From NCBI GenBank assembly GCA_040079935.1, contig JBEBJI010000004.1, forward strand, positions 65,426-129,425: a stretch of DNA of 64,000 nt. Reading direction: 5' to 3'. This document shows, one piece after another, positions 18,066-26,121 of this stretch (its first letter is position 1; each line of letters begins with the position of its first letter). The stretch comes from Methylotenera_A sp040079935 (lineage in GTDB: Bacteria > Pseudomonadota > Gammaproteobacteria > Burkholderiales > Methylophilaceae). A model generated the notes under the pieces. It was given only the letters and a program-made list of their open reading frames with translations. It made no database searches and was not told where the DNA came from. The translations under genes and the position numbers were made by a program.

Positions 18066-18860
18066 ATGGCAGAACCTAAACAACACATTGCACGCCGTGC
18101 CGCAGATGAAGCGGGTTTGCGCGCGCGCGGCATTTATTTGCTGCCAAATTTATTCACATCGGCGGCTTTGTTTGCAGGCTTTTATGCCATTGTGCAGGCG
18201 ATGAATTCGCATTTTGAGCAATCGGCGATTGCGATTTTTATTGCCATGGTGATGGATGGCCTCGATGGTCGCGTTGCTCGTATGACTAATACCACCAGCG
18301 CTTTTGGGGCAGAATACGATAGCTTATCGGACATGGTATCGTTTGGCGTGGCACCCGCGCTGATTATGTATGTGTGGGCGTTAAAACCTATGGGAAAATT
18401 GGGCTGGATTGCGGCCTTTATTTATTGCGCTTGCGCAGCGTTAAGGTTGGCGCGTTTTAACACCAAACTAGAAGATGAAAACCAAGACAAACGCTATTTT
18501 CAAGGGCTTCCCAGTCCAGCTTCGGCGGCATTATTGGCAGGCTTTGTGTGGGTGGCCTATGAATATGGCGTGAGCGGTCGCGAGATATTTTTTGGTGCAA
18601 TACAAATGAAATGGATGGCGTGGGGATTAACGGTTTTTGCAGCGGGTAGCATGGTTTCTGACTTAAAATTTTATAGCGGCAAAGACATCAACTTAAAAGA
18701 AAGTGTGCCATTTGTGGCCATTTTAGCCATCGTGCTCATGTTCGTGCTGGTTTCGTACAGCCCACCAGAAGTGCTGTTTACCGTGGTATTGGTATACGCG
18801 CTATCGGGTTATTATTTGTGGTTAAAATCACAAATAACCCGTAAGACGCCTGCAGAATAG
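18066..18860 (+). CDS. pssA: CDP-diacylglycerol--serine O-phosphatidyltransferase
   Basis: A 264-residue inner-membrane enzyme making phosphatidylserine, the precursor of phosphatidylethanolamine. It has the CDP-alcohol phosphotransferase motif D-G-x2-A-R-x8-G-x3-D-x3-D, here DGRVARMTNTTSAFGAEYDS followed by LSD. About eight hydrophobic segments fit the type II PssA family. It is divergent from tgt and upstream of leuA. Confidence 0.94.
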   Translation: MAEPKQHIARRAADEAGLRARGIYLLPNLFTSAALFAGFYAIVQAMNSHFEQSAIAIFIAMVMDGLDGRVARMTNTTSAFGAEYDSLSDMVSFGVAPALIMYVWALKPMGKLGWIAAFIYCACAALRLARFNTKLEDENQDKRYFQGLPSPASAALLAGFVWVAYEYGVSGREIFFGAIQMKWMAWGLTVFAAGSMVSDLKFYSGKDINLKESVPFVAILAIVLMFVLVSYSPPEVLFTVVLVYALSGYYLWLKSQITRKTPAE

Positions 18861-18905
18861 TGCATAGCACTTGAAAATGCGCATATTAATCCTTATACTT
18901 AGGCT

Positions 18906-19010
18906 ATGTTGAATTCATTCACATTTCAAGTTTTTGTAGGCTTATTGTTAAGTCTTATTACGTTGCGCGCTTTAGTTACGCTTCGTCTGCTGCGCGCCAG
19001 CGCACACTAA
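18906..19010 (+). CDS. Candidate leucine attenuation leader peptide upstream of leuA
   Basis: A 34-codon ORF starting at ATG 18906, with an AGG a few bases upstream, encodes a peptide with ten leucines, including G-L-L-L-S-L and L-R-L-L-R. E. coli LeuL also has an F-x-G-L-L-L-L run followed by L-R-G-R-R. It ends 81 bp before leuA. GC-rich inverted segments (TGCGCGC at 18964 and GCGCGC at 18992) could form alternative stems with the coding part. The type of leader is established for leu operons; this instance is an inference, and a clear terminator with a U-run is not obvious. Confidence 0.45.
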   Translation: MLNSFTFQVFVGLLLSLITLRALVTLRLLRASAH

Positions 19011-19091
19011 ACCACCCCATTTTAAGTATTTTTACGCTCGCGGTTTTTATAACCAGCGGTTAGAATTCGTCTATTGATTTAGGAAAAGAAC

Positions 19092-20639
19092 ATGAACCAA
19101 ATTATTATTTTTGATACCACTTTGCGCGATGGCGAACAAAGCCCAGGCGCGGCCATGACCAAAGAAGAAAAAATTCGTATTGCGCGGCAGCTTGAAAAAT
19201 TGGGTGTGAATATTATTGAAGCAGGCTTTGCCGCCGCCAGCCCAGGCGATTTCGACGCCATTCACACAATTGCGGGTTTAATTCATAAATCGACTGTGTG
19301 CTCGCTTGCGCGCGCTAGTGAGAATGATGTGCGTCGCGCTGGCGAGGCCATTACGCCTGCCATGCAGCACGATGAAAAAAATGGTCGCATTCATACTTTT
19401 ATTGCCACCAGCAAAATCCACATGGAAAATAAATTGCGCATGACGGAAGACCAAGTGGTGGAGCGCGCTGTGCAGGCCGTAAAGTGGGCGTTGGAATACA
19501 CGCACGATGTGGAATTTTCGGCTGAAGACGCAGTACGTTCTGACATCGATTTTTTAGTGCGTGTGTTTGATGCAGTGATTGAAGCAGGGGCAACAACCAT
19601 TAATGTGCCTGACACGGTAGGCTACTCAATCCCTGCGCCGTGGGGTGAGCGCATGGCGACTTTGATTAAGCGCGTAAAAAACAGTGACAAAGTCGTGTGG
19701 TCAACCCATTGCCACAACGATTTAGGCATGGCAGTAGCGAATTCATTGGCTGCAGTGATGAGCGGCGCGCGCCAAGTCGAATGCACGATTAATGGCTTGG
19801 GTGAGCGCGCGGGCAACGCGAGTTTGGAAGAAGTAGTAATGGCGATTAAAACCCGCTGCGACTTTTTTAACTTGGATACGCGCATCGACACCACGCAAAT
19901 CGTCCCAACCTCAAAATTGGTTTCAACGATTACCGGTTATCCTGTGCAGCCGAACAAGGCAATAGTGGGCGCCAATGCGTTTGCGCACGAGTCTGGTATT
20001 CACCAAGATGGCGTTTTGAAGCACCGTGAGACTTACGAAATCATGCGGGCGGAAGACGTAGGCTGGAATACTAACAAATTAACCTTGGGTAAATTATCTG
20101 GCAGAAACGCTTTCCGTACGCGCTTGACCGAGTTGGGTATTCAATTGGAAAGTGATGATGCAGTTAACGCTGCATTCGCACGCTTTAAAGATTTAGCCGA
20201 TAAAAAAAGTGAAATTTTTGATGAAGATTTGCATGCTTTAGTCAGTGATGAATTTGTCGCAGATGCCTCAGAAACCTTTAAATTGGTGTATTTACAAGTC
20301 ACCAGTCAAACAGGTGAAATTCCGCATGCGTATGTGACTATTTCTGATAATGGCGCTGAGAAAAAAGCCGAATCAGATGGCGGCGGGCCAGTGGATGCGA
20401 CGTTTAAAGCGATTGAAAGTATCGTGAAAAGCGGTGTGGAGTTGCAATTGTATTCTGTGAATAACATCACTAGCGGCACCGATGCGCAAGGCGAAGTAAC
20501 GGTGCGTTTTGCCAAAGGCGGGCGCATTGTCAATGGACAAGGCGCGGATACGGATATTGTGATTGCTTCTGCTAAAGCGTATTTGAATGGCTTGAATAAG
20601 CTTCATGCCAAATCACAAAAGTTAAATCCTCAAGTATAA
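19092..20639 (+). CDS. leuA: 2-isopropylmalate synthase
   Basis: A 515-residue enzyme for the first committed step of leucine synthesis (acetyl-CoA plus 2-oxoisovalerate). The catalytic domain opens with FDTTLRDGEQSPGAAMT. The metal site is S-T-H-C-H-N-D-L-G-M-A, and G-L-G-E-R-A-G-N precedes the linker. Residues about 390-515 are the LeuA allosteric domain that senses leucine. It has a ribosome site AGGAAAAG just before the ATG. The upstream leucine-rich ORF suggests attenuation as a second control. Confidence 0.96.
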   Translation: MNQIIIFDTTLRDGEQSPGAAMTKEEKIRIARQLEKLGVNIIEAGFAAASPGDFDAIHTIAGLIHKSTVCSLARASENDVRRAGEAITPAMQHDEKNGRIHTFIATSKIHMENKLRMTEDQVVERAVQAVKWALEYTHDVEFSAEDAVRSDIDFLVRVFDAVIEAGATTINVPDTVGYSIPAPWGERMATLIKRVKNSDKVVWSTHCHNDLGMAVANSLAAVMSGARQVECTINGLGERAGNASLEEVVMAIKTRCDFFNLDTRIDTTQIVPTSKLVSTITGYPVQPNKAIVGANAFAHESGIHQDGVLKHRETYEIMRAEDVGWNTNKLTLGKLSGRNAFRTRLTELGIQLESDDAVNAAFARFKDLADKKSEIFDEDLHALVSDEFVADASETFKLVYLQVTSQTGEIPHAYVTISDNGAEKKAESDGGGPVDATFKAIESIVKSGVELQLYSVNNITSGTDAQGEVTVRFAKGGRIVNGQGADTDIVIASAKAYLNGLNKLHAKSQKLNPQV

Positions 20640-20653
20640 AATTTTAAAAATAC

Positions 20654-20692
20654 ATGCCCTGCAGACCGCATGGATATTGGCCCGCAGGGCAT
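20654..20692 (-). repeat. 39-bp palindromic repeat, intergenic copy with perfect 9-bp arms
   Basis: ATGCCCTGC and GCAGGGCAT are perfect inverted arms separated by 21 bp; TTG-TTTT follows. It begins 14 bp after the leuA stop and may end that transcript. An ATG inside it is in frame with the downstream EamA gene, but that is not the likely start. Read on the minus strand the copy is open and would encode ALRANIHAVCRA. Confidence 0.88.
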
Positions 20693-20705
20693 TGTTTTGA
20701 GCGCT

Positions 20706-21584
20706 ATGACTGCTAAAAATAAAACGATTTATATCGCGGCTGCACTGTTTTGCACCTACTTTATTTGGGGTTCGACTTATCTTGCACAGCGTTTTGCGAT
20801 TGAAAGTTTCCCACCATTTTTAATGGCAGGCGCGCGTGCTGTGCTGGCGGGCGCTTTGTTATACAGCTTATTATTGTTTCGCGGCTATTCGCATCCAAAA
20901 TCACGTGAGTGGATTGGCGCGGGCATTGTAGGCTTATTGCTGGTAACAATCGGCAGCGGGACAGTGAGTTATGTGCAGCAAACCGTGTCATCCAGCCTGG
21001 CAGCGCTGGCTATTGCCACTGTGCCTATTTGGATGGCGATTTTTTCCAGCTTTTGGGGACACCATCCCACCAAACGCGAGTGGTTGGGTATAGCTATCGG
21101 TTTTGTCGGTATCATGTTGTTAAATCTCGGCGGAAGTTTGCACGGGCATACTTCTAGCGCGCTATTGCTAATGTTTGCAGCGGCTGGTTGGTCACTTGGT
21201 TCGATATGGGGTAAACACTTGGCTATGCCTAAAGGTTTAATGGGTGCTGCTTGCCAAATGCTTTTAGGTGGCATTGTTTTATTGGGTTTTAGCTATGCGC
21301 AGGGCGAGACATGGCCTAGTCAAATATCGCAAAAATCTTGGCTTGCAGTTGTTTTTTTAGTGATATTTGGCTCAATGATCGCGTATAGCGCGTATCAATA
21401 TTTGCTCAAAACCGTCCGTCCGCTAGTGGCGAGTAGCAATACTTTTGTGAACCCGATTGTAGCCTTTGCAGTGGGAATTTGGTTTGCGAATGAGCAAGTC
21501 ACTACGCTAGAATATGCGGCTTTGGCGGTAATTTTGGTGGGTGTATTTTTGGTATTAACAGCAGAGAATAAAGAAATAATATGA
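20706..21584 (+). CDS. EamA/DMT family transporter
   Basis: About 292 residues from ATG 20706, with ten predicted membrane helices in two EamA repeats, the drug/metabolite exporter fold. Typical motifs are FIWGSTYLAQRFAIESFPPF in the first helices and R-P-L-V-A-S-S-N-T-F-V-N-P-I-V-A in the second repeat. An in-frame ATG at 20670 lies inside the 39-bp repeat and would add 12 non-hydrophobic residues, so 20706 is preferred. The substrate is unknown. The stop overlaps the next start by 4 bp (ATGA). Confidence 0.85.
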   Translation: MTAKNKTIYIAAALFCTYFIWGSTYLAQRFAIESFPPFLMAGARAVLAGALLYSLLLFRGYSHPKSREWIGAGIVGLLLVTIGSGTVSYVQQTVSSSLAALAIATVPIWMAIFSSFWGHHPTKREWLGIAIGFVGIMLLNLGGSLHGHTSSALLLMFAAAGWSLGSIWGKHLAMPKGLMGAACQMLLGGIVLLGFSYAQGETWPSQISQKSWLAVVFLVIFGSMIAYSAYQYLLKTVRPLVASSNTFVNPIVAFAVGIWFANEQVTTLEYAALAVILVGVFLVLTAENKEII

Positions 21585-22267
21585 ATCAAGACTTAACCAA
21601 CAAGCAAAACCTGGCATTATTTGACCTAGATAACACGCTGCTGGCGGGCGACAGCGATTACAACTGGAGTTTGTTTTTGATTCGACAAGGTTTGTTGGAT
21701 GCGAAAACGCACCACGACCGCAACGAGCAGTTTTACGCGGATTACAAAAATGGCAGTTTGGATATTGTCGAATTTTTAAAGTTTCAGCTCGTGCCTTTAA
21801 GTCAGCACCCTAAAAAGTTTTTGGATAATTTGCACCTCAAATATATGGATCAAGTGATTCGTCCCATGATGACAGACAAGGCGCAAGCACTTGTGGATAA
21901 ACACAAAGCAGCGGGTGACTTATGCGTGGTGATTACCGCCACCAATAGCTTTGTCACCAAGCCCATTGCCACCGCTTACGGTATTGAGCATTTAATTGGC
22001 AGTGACCCTGAAATGGCAAATGGAGAATATACGGGCGGCGTTTCAGGCGTGCCAAGCTTTCAAGAAGGCAAAGTGACGCGCATTAACCAATGGTTGGCGG
22101 AACGTGGCAAAAAACTGGGTGATTTTGAGAAAAGCTACTTTTATAGCGATTCGCACAATGATTTGGCGCTGATGAAGCAGGTAACAAACCCAGTTGCGGT
22201 AGATGCTGATGCAATATTGAAAGCCTACGCCCAGGAGCAAACTTGGCCGCAGATTAGTCTGCGTTAA
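21581..22267 (+). CDS. HAD-IB family phosphatase (SerB-like)
   Basis: A 228-residue hydrolase. The nucleophile motif is LFDLDNTLLAGDSD, the second motif VVITATN, and the third D-S-H-N-D at residues 194-198 with G-K-V-T-R before it. These define the HAD subfamily IB, which includes phosphoserine phosphatase and lysophosphatidate-type phosphatases. It is translationally coupled to the EamA gene by ATGA overlap. The natural substrate is not clear. Confidence 0.85.
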   Translation: MNQDLTNKQNLALFDLDNTLLAGDSDYNWSLFLIRQGLLDAKTHHDRNEQFYADYKNGSLDIVEFLKFQLVPLSQHPKKFLDNLHLKYMDQVIRPMMTDKAQALVDKHKAAGDLCVVITATNSFVTKPIATAYGIEHLIGSDPEMANGEYTGGVSGVPSFQEGKVTRINQWLAERGKKLGDFEKSYFYSDSHNDLALMKQVTNPVAVDADAILKAYAQEQTWPQISLR

Positions 22268-22320
22268 TTTTTTTAGATATACTAACTCCTAATAAAAATT
22301 CGAATAATTAGGAGTTTGCC

Positions 22321-23475
22321 ATGGCAAAAAATATCATTTTCTGCGCAGATGGTACTTGGAATAATCCTGACGACGAAGTGCTTCAGGGTAAAATTGCTGA
22401 TCCACCATCCAACGTGTTCAAGCTATTCAATCATTTAGAAGGTCGTATGACTTCTAACACCAAGGTGACCGATATTACCGGCCAGATTTTGGAGCGCGAA
22501 AAGCGCACTGCTGACCCGACTACGCAAGTTGCTAAATACATTAACGGCGTAGGCAATGCGAATAATAAAATTCAAGAAATGATAGGCGGCGGCTTTGGAG
22601 CGGGGCTTATTAAACGCATTGTGCGCGGCTACACGTTTATTTCGCGCAATTATGAGGCGGGCGACAGAATATATATCATTGGCTTCAGTCGCGGCGCTTA
22701 TACGGCGCGGGCTTTGGGCGGTTTAATTGCTTCACAAGGTTTGTTGGCCAATAAGTTTGAAAGAGGCGCTGAAGAATCGTACAAGCTTGGTGCGCAAGCT
22801 TGGTATCAGTACAGAAAAATTGGTGCAGAAAAACGCAATGTTTTCGCCACACTGGCAGAAGCCATGCAGGATTTACCCAGTTTTATCAAGAGCGGAAAAA
22901 TCAAAGAGGAAGATTTTGCGCGCAATGTGCCGATTGCGGCGATTGCGGTGTGGGATACGGTCGGCGCGTTGGGCATTCCCGAATATGATGCACAAAATAA
23001 CACGATTAGCGATGCATTCCGCTTTGCCGATGAAGTGCTCAGCAGCAAGGTGGCGCAAGGCTTGCACGCGGTGGCCATTGACGAGCAGCGTTTGTTATTC
23101 ACGCCAACCTTGTGGAATAAGGCTGCGCACGTAAAACAACTGGTGTTCCCTGGAGCGCACTCTGATGTGGGCGGCGGTTATGCGGAAACGGGTTTGTCGG
23201 ATGGTGCGTTGAAGTGGATGGTGGATGAGCTGAAATTAGCAGGCGTGTTATTTGCAGAAACGATTGCGAATATCAAGCCAGATGCAACCGCGCCAGCGCA
23301 TAAACCTTGGGCTAAACTTACCAAAGTAACGGGCGGCGTGGGTGTGCGGAAATTTAAGCTAGATAGCGGAATTGTGGCGCATAGCTCGGTTACCGAGCGT
23401 AGAAATGCAACAGGGGTACTACATGATATTGGTGAAGCTGCTAAGAAATATTTACCGAGCAATTGGCTTAATTAG
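22321..23475 (+). CDS. DUF2235 domain alpha/beta hydrolase
   Basis: A 384-residue protein that begins directly with the DUF2235 motif IFCADGTWNNP. It carries the nucleophile elbow I-I-G-F-S-R-G-A-Y-T-A-R (GxSxG) and a downstream H-S-D-V-G-G-G-Y segment with the catalytic Asp/His. Some DUF2235 proteins are phospholipase effectors of type VI secretion. No VgrG, PAAR, chaperone or immunity gene lies beside it, so a housekeeping or stress role is equally possible. Its ribosome site is TTAGGAG. Confidence 0.8.
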   Translation: MAKNIIFCADGTWNNPDDEVLQGKIADPPSNVFKLFNHLEGRMTSNTKVTDITGQILEREKRTADPTTQVAKYINGVGNANNKIQEMIGGGFGAGLIKRIVRGYTFISRNYEAGDRIYIIGFSRGAYTARALGGLIASQGLLANKFERGAEESYKLGAQAWYQYRKIGAEKRNVFATLAEAMQDLPSFIKSGKIKEEDFARNVPIAAIAVWDTVGALGIPEYDAQNNTISDAFRFADEVLSSKVAQGLHAVAIDEQRLLFTPTLWNKAAHVKQLVFPGAHSDVGGGYAETGLSDGALKWMVDELKLAGVLFAETIANIKPDATAPAHKPWAKLTKVTGGVGVRKFKLDSGIVAHSSVTERRNATGVLHDIGEAAKKYLPSNWLN

Positions 23476-23477
23476 AG

Positions 23478-23516
23478 ATGCTCTGCAAGCCAATATCCAT
23501 GCGGGCTACAGGGCAT
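23478..23516 (+). repeat. 39-bp palindromic repeat, intergenic copy
   Basis: It starts 3 bp after the DUF2235 stop. The ends ATGCTCTG and CAGGGCAT form arms with one G-U type mismatch, and inner AGCC and GGCT also pair. It is open in the frame used by the genic copies and would read ALQANIHAGYRA. It is the reference copy for the comparisons given here. Confidence 0.88.
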
Positions 23517-23527
23517 GCTTTGTGAGA

Positions 23528-24328
23528 TTAAACTTTTACTACTTGTAAAATAAATTTACTTACAACATAGGCCAGTACTAGCAACACAAAGCCAATGAGG
23601 GTTAAATTAATTGCTTTTGTACCTCTCCAGCCGTACTTGTAGCGCCCATAAAGTAGCCAGCCGTAAATAATCCAAGATGCAATTGAAAACACAGTTTTGT
23701 GATTAAATTGCATCGGTTTGCCAAAAATTTGTTCGCTAAACAGCATGCCGCTAACTAGTGTAAAAGTTAGCAGCACAAAGCCAATTTTAATCACTCTAAA
23801 TAACAAACTTTCCATCACCATCAGCGGTGGAAAACTCGGCAATTTAATTAATGTGGCTTTGTTGTGCAAGCTTCGCTCGGCAAACATCATCAGCAAGGCA
23901 TGCAAGGAGGCAAAAGTAAATAAACTGTATGCCAGCAAGGCAATGCCAATGTGCGCCATAAACAAAGGCTGTGCAGCCTCTGGGAGGAAGTGATTGTTCA
24001 CCTCAAACGCGGGTAACACCGCAAATAAAGCCGCTGGGGGCAGCACGAAAGCCTGCAAACTATGTAACTCGTGCTTTAAATTGGCCAGCCAATAAATTAG
24101 TACCGTGAGCCACGCAATCGCCGAAAGTGCGTTATAAAAACCTAAATTAAAGCCGCCTGCAAAAATGACTTGGTAAAGCAACCACGCGTGAATTAGCAAG
24201 CCAAGTGCAATCATCGCAGAATGCAGTTTTAATGATTGCGCGTTGTTCGATTTTGCGCAGCGCCAAAAATCGGCCGCTACTGCGATATAAATAAACGCCA
24301 CCACTAAAAAAGGAATCATTTTTTGCAT
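23528..24328 (-). CDS. CcsA/YpjD-like inner membrane protein (cytochrome c assembly family)
   Basis: A 266-residue protein with about eight membrane helices. It belongs to the cytochrome c assembly (CcsA/HemX-like) family and has G-I-A-L-L-A-Y-S-L-F-T-F-A-S, H-A-L-L-M and the C-terminal N-H-K-T-V-F-S-I-A-S-W-I-I-Y. In proteobacteria this gene (YpjD) usually lies divergent from ffh, as here. Its role is not settled; heme handling is inferred from the family. Confidence 0.8.
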   Translation of the reverse strand: MQKMIPFLVVAFIYIAVAADFWRCAKSNNAQSLKLHSAMIALGLLIHAWLLYQVIFAGGFNLGFYNALSAIAWLTVLIYWLANLKHELHSLQAFVLPPAALFAVLPAFEVNNHFLPEAAQPLFMAHIGIALLAYSLFTFASLHALLMMFAERSLHNKATLIKLPSFPPLMVMESLLFRVIKIGFVLLTFTLVSGMLFSEQIFGKPMQFNHKTVFSIASWIIYGWLLYGRYKYGWRGTKAINLTLIGFVLLVLAYVVSKFILQVVKV

Positions 24329-24379
24329 GCCTAATTATCGCGTGTTTGAGTTAAAATTGCATCAATTAAAGGAAACACT

Positions 24380-25744
24380 ATGCTAGAAAATTTAACAGGC
24401 CGCTTACAAGGCGTTATCAAAAACCTGCGCGGTCAGGCGCGGCTGACGGAAGCCAACATTGCTGACGCGATGCGCGAAGTGCGTATGGCCTTGCTAGAGG
24501 CCGATGTTGCCTTGCCTGTGGTGAAAGATTTTATCGCCAAAGTTAAGGAGCGCGCTCAAGGCAAAGAAGTGTTGCAGAGTTTAACACCTGGTCAAGCCGT
24601 GATTGAAGTAGTCAATGACGAATTAACTGCTCTGATGGGCAAAGCGAATGTCGGTTTGAATCTTGCCACGCAGCCGCCCGCGATTATTCTGATGGCGGGT
24701 TTGCAGGGTTCTGGCAAAACCACGACATCGGCCAAACTGGCGAAACTACTCAAAGAACAAAAGAAAAAAGTGCTGTTGGCGAGTGCCGACGTGTATCGAG
24801 CTGCGGCGATTGCACAATTGCAGACTTTGGCAAAACAATTAGACATTGATTGTTTTGATAGCAATGCCTCGCAGAAGCCAGTGGATATTGGCTTGCAGGC
24901 CATCGATTTCGCTAAAAAAGGTTATTACGATGTGTTGATTTTCGACACCGCAGGCCGCTTGGGTATTGACGAAGCGATGATGGCGGAAATCAAGGCACTG
25001 CATACGCTGCTAAAACCAATCGAAACCTTATTTGTGGTCGATGCCATGCAAGGCCAAGACGCGGTGAACACGGCCAAAGCATTTGGTGACACGCTTCCAC
25101 TCACGGGTGTGGTTTTAACTAAGCTAGATGGTGATGCGCGCGGTGGTGCTGCTTTAAGTGTGCGTCATGTTACAGGCCAGCCGATTAAATTTATCGGCGT
25201 GAGCGAAAAAGTGGATGGCTTAGAGCCGTTTTACCCAGATCGCATGGCAGGTCGTATTTTGGGCATGGGCGATGTGCTCGGCTTGATTGAGCAAGCGCAT
25301 AAAAATGTCGATATGGCGGAGGCGCAAAAAGTTGCCGAGAAAATTAAATCTGGCGCTAAATTTGATTTAGAAGATTTTAAAAATCAAATGTCTCAGATGC
25401 GCAAAATGGGCGGCATGGGCGCGCTGATGGACAAAATGCCTGCGCAAATGGCTAATATGGCGGCTAAAGTGAATAATGAAGATGCGGATAAATCATTGCG
25501 TCGCATCGAAGGTATCATCAACAGCATGACGCCGCTAGAACGCAGAAAACCAGAGCTAATAAAAGCCACCCGCAAAAAACGCATCGCCGATGGTAGCGGC
25601 GTGCAAGTGCAAGAGGTGAATAGGCTGCTAAAACAGTTTGAGGAAACACAAAAAATGATGAAAATGTTTAGCAAAGGCGGCATGGCCAAAATGATGCGTG
25701 GCATGGGCGGGATGATGGGCGGAAAGCTACCTAGAATGCGCTAA
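24380..25744 (+). CDS. ffh: Signal recognition particle protein Ffh
   Basis: A 454-residue GTPase that targets membrane proteins to FtsY and SecYEG. The N domain is residues 1-95. The G domain has P-loop GLQGSGKTTTSAKLA, DTAGRLGIDE and TKLDGDARGG. The M domain (about 300-454) is methionine-rich, ends in GGMMGGKLPRMR, and binds 4.5S RNA. The segment around 24869-24908 looks a little like the 39-bp repeat, but it is the conserved S-Q-K-P-V-D-I region of Ffh. Confidence 0.97.
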   Translation: MLENLTGRLQGVIKNLRGQARLTEANIADAMREVRMALLEADVALPVVKDFIAKVKERAQGKEVLQSLTPGQAVIEVVNDELTALMGKANVGLNLATQPPAIILMAGLQGSGKTTTSAKLAKLLKEQKKKVLLASADVYRAAAIAQLQTLAKQLDIDCFDSNASQKPVDIGLQAIDFAKKGYYDVLIFDTAGRLGIDEAMMAEIKALHTLLKPIETLFVVDAMQGQDAVNTAKAFGDTLPLTGVVLTKLDGDARGGAALSVRHVTGQPIKFIGVSEKVDGLEPFYPDRMAGRILGMGDVLGLIEQAHKNVDMAEAQKVAEKIKSGAKFDLEDFKNQMSQMRKMGGMGALMDKMPAQMANMAAKVNNEDADKSLRRIEGIINSMTPLERRKPELIKATRKKRIADGSGVQVQEVNRLLKQFEETQKMMKMFSKGGMAKMMRGMGGMMGGKLPRMR

Positions 25745-25761
25745 TTTGCATGCGCATCAAT

Positions 25762-25793
25762 AAAAAAGCTCACTTAAAAGTGGGCTTTTTTTA
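25762..25793 (+). terminator. Rho-independent terminator of ffh
   Basis: AAAAAAGCTCACTT and AAGTGGGCTTTTTTT form a stem (one G-U) with a 2-base loop and a T-run, 18 bp after the ffh stop. Confidence 0.85.
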
Positions 25794-25924
25794 TACTACT
25801 AATTAGTCTAATAGAACCACAAATTTGCTATGTTTACTGCCTGCAATCGGTCAAAAGCAGACTTAACTTAGAGCTTTTTAAGCCAATCGTTTGCAAGGTT
25901 AAAGTTGTGCATAATTTTATTTAA

Positions 25925-25941
25925 TGCTCATATATGGTGCT
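25925..25941. promoter_or_regulatory. NtrC-like enhancer site upstream of the dioxygenase promoter
   Basis: TGCTC-ATATA-TGGTGCT resembles the NtrC palindrome (TGCAC-N5-7-GGTGCA), with the right half nearly perfect. It lies about 85 bp upstream of the sigma-54 box, a normal enhancer distance. The rest of the 377-bp stretch 25745-26121 holds the ffh terminator and this promoter; I see no gene in it. Confidence 0.4.
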
Positions 25942-26024
25942 AAAAGTATTTTCTGAAACTTATTTAAATTATATTTTTAGATGTAACTTATTGATGTTTA
26001 TAGCATTGTATAAAAAAAGTAGAG

Positions 26025-26040
26025 TGGCATACTAGTTGCT
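26025..26040 (+). promoter_or_regulatory. Sigma-54 promoter for the dioxygenase operon
   Basis: TGGCATACTAGTTGCT fits the -24/-12 consensus TGGCACG-N4-TTGCA with exact GG-to-GC spacing. It is about 80 bp upstream of the dioxygenase ATG. Sigma-54 promoters need an activator such as NtrC. Confidence 0.6.
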
Positions 26041-26121
26041 GTTAATACAAAGACGAAATACGGGTTTTCTTGTAGGTTTGTCGCTATAGTTTTAAGTAGA
26101 TTACGAAAAGAAACCATATTT

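Noticed and set aside
18990..19007. CTGCGCG-CCAG-CGCACAC near leuA, close to the stress-island palindrome
   Set aside because: It lies in the last codons of the leucine-rich ORF, far from the island, and is more simply part of a leader stem; kept only as a caution.
22321..23475. Type VI secretion effector locus
   Set aside because: The DUF2235 protein stands alone; no VgrG, PAAR, adaptor or immunity gene is nearby.
24869..24908. Sequence in ffh resembling the 39-bp repeat
   Set aside because: It encodes the normal conserved Q-K-P-V-D-I segment of Ffh, the reading frame differs from the genic repeat copies, and the arms do not match well.
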